Made by a program: the position numbers and the translations under genes. From positions 1-64,000 of the forward strand of contig NZ_LBIP01000019.1 in NCBI RefSeq assembly GCF_001280435.1: a stretch of 64,000 nt of DNA. The letters run 5' to 3'. How positions within the stretch are numbered: the first letter of the stretch is position 1; every line of letters starts with the position of its first letter. Origin of the DNA: Mangrovimonas xylaniphaga (GTDB lineage: Bacteria > Bacteroidota > Bacteroidia > Flavobacteriales > Flavobacteriaceae). The notes under the pieces were generated by a model. It was given only the letters and a program-made list of their open reading frames with translations. It made no database searches and was not told where the DNA came from. Positions 63,672 through 64,000 of this stretch are shown here, piece after piece.

Positions 63672-64000
63672 ATGAAACTAAGAGCCATTATTGTTGAGGA
63701 CGAAGAGACCAGCAGGGAGATTTTAAAGAATTATCTAAAAAAGTATTGTCCCAATGTGGAAGTTTTAGGTGAAGCAGCCAATGTTGAGGAAGCGCTGGTG
63801 TTGATAAGAAATCAAGCTTTGGATTTGGTGTTTTTGGATGTTGAAATGCCGTATGGTAATGCTTTCGATTTATTGGATAGGGTAGGAGATATTAGCTTTG
63901 AAACAGTATTTGTTACGGCTTACAATCATTATGCCATCGATGCCTTAAATGCCCATGCGTCTTATTATTTGATGAAACCGGTTTCTATAGACGAACTTAT
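63672..64000 (+). CDS. LytTR-type response regulator (partial, runs off window)
   Basis: The first 109 codons of a response regulator. MKLRAIIVEDEETSREILKN shows the acidic pocket, D56 in VFLDVEMP is the phosphorylated residue, and VTAYNHYAIDALNAHASYYL with the conserved MKPV lysine complete the receiver domain. Pairing with a LytS-type kinase predicts a C-terminal LytTR DNA-binding domain beyond position 64000. The frame is open to the window edge. Confidence 0.92.
   Translation, partial: MKLRAIIVEDEETSREILKNYLKKYCPNVEVLGEAANVEEALVLIRNQALDLVFLDVEMPYGNAFDLLDRVGDISFETVFVTAYNHYAIDALNAHASYYLMKPVSIDEL

Overview
This is a low-GC chromosomal segment of a gliding, aerobically respiring member of the Flavobacteriaceae (Bacteroidota). 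Several things point there. Promoter-like sites match the Bacteroidota consensus (TTG, about 19-21 nt, TAnnTTTG) and clear Shine-Dalgarno sites are scarce. The respiratory genes encode alternative complex III (ActABCDEF) followed by an aa3-type oxidase. There are type IX secretion and gliding genes (sprA, a remB-like gene, a type B sorting-domain protein with a PorP/SprF partner). No phage, insertion sequence, CRISPR array or tRNA was seen; the region reads as core genome.

Layout. 1-150: the 3' end of an rRNA operon (5S plus terminator). 360-1184 (-): universal stress protein. 1244-5960: rimP-nusA-infB with a leader hairpin. 6034-6420 (-): SPOR protein. 6625-18250: actABCDEF-coxB-coxA, ending in a strong terminator. 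18268-25965: ruvB, a cytochrome P450, a beta-propeller lipoprotein, queG, maeB and ruvA. 25973-38005: sprA, gcvH, a VanZ-like gene, two TonB-type transducers and a remB-like gene. 38076-43463: heme O synthase, two subunit III genes, subunit IV, a SCO protein, a DUF420 protein and two uncharacterised membrane or exported proteins, i.e. the second half of the oxidase locus. 43596-50767: a MacB/FtsX-type export cluster (one ATPase, two permeases, two adaptors, one TolC). 50782-55779: tsaB, then mscS, a thioredoxin/DUF255 lipoprotein, dodecin and an Nfu protein on the minus strand. 56097-60013: type IX cargo plus SprF-like protein. 60084-61244 (-): von Willebrand A lipoprotein. 61455-64000: LytS-type histidine kinase and the start of its response regulator.

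How it works together. Quinol is oxidised by ActABCDEF, electrons pass through c-type hemes to CoxB (CuA) and CoxA, and the locus at 38-43.5 kb supplies subunits III and IV, heme O and copper-insertion factors. SprA is the outer-membrane translocon that would export cargo such as the sorting-domain protein at 56 kb. TonB proteins energise outer-membrane receptors.

The parts most worth a second look are: three consecutive genes (34149-38005) sharing a TonB-like C-terminal domain with a conserved PGCE and cysteine pair, the third carrying it on an outer-membrane protein; a perfect 11-bp hairpin plus 12-codon upstream ORF abutting the start of the second of these; two uncharacterised proteins flanking SCO/DUF420 in the oxidase locus, one with a CxxC at its mature N-terminus; and several genes whose -7 box lies only 4-7 nt before the start codon, suggesting leaderless mRNAs. 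All functions are read from sequence motifs and gene order; nothing was searched against a database.
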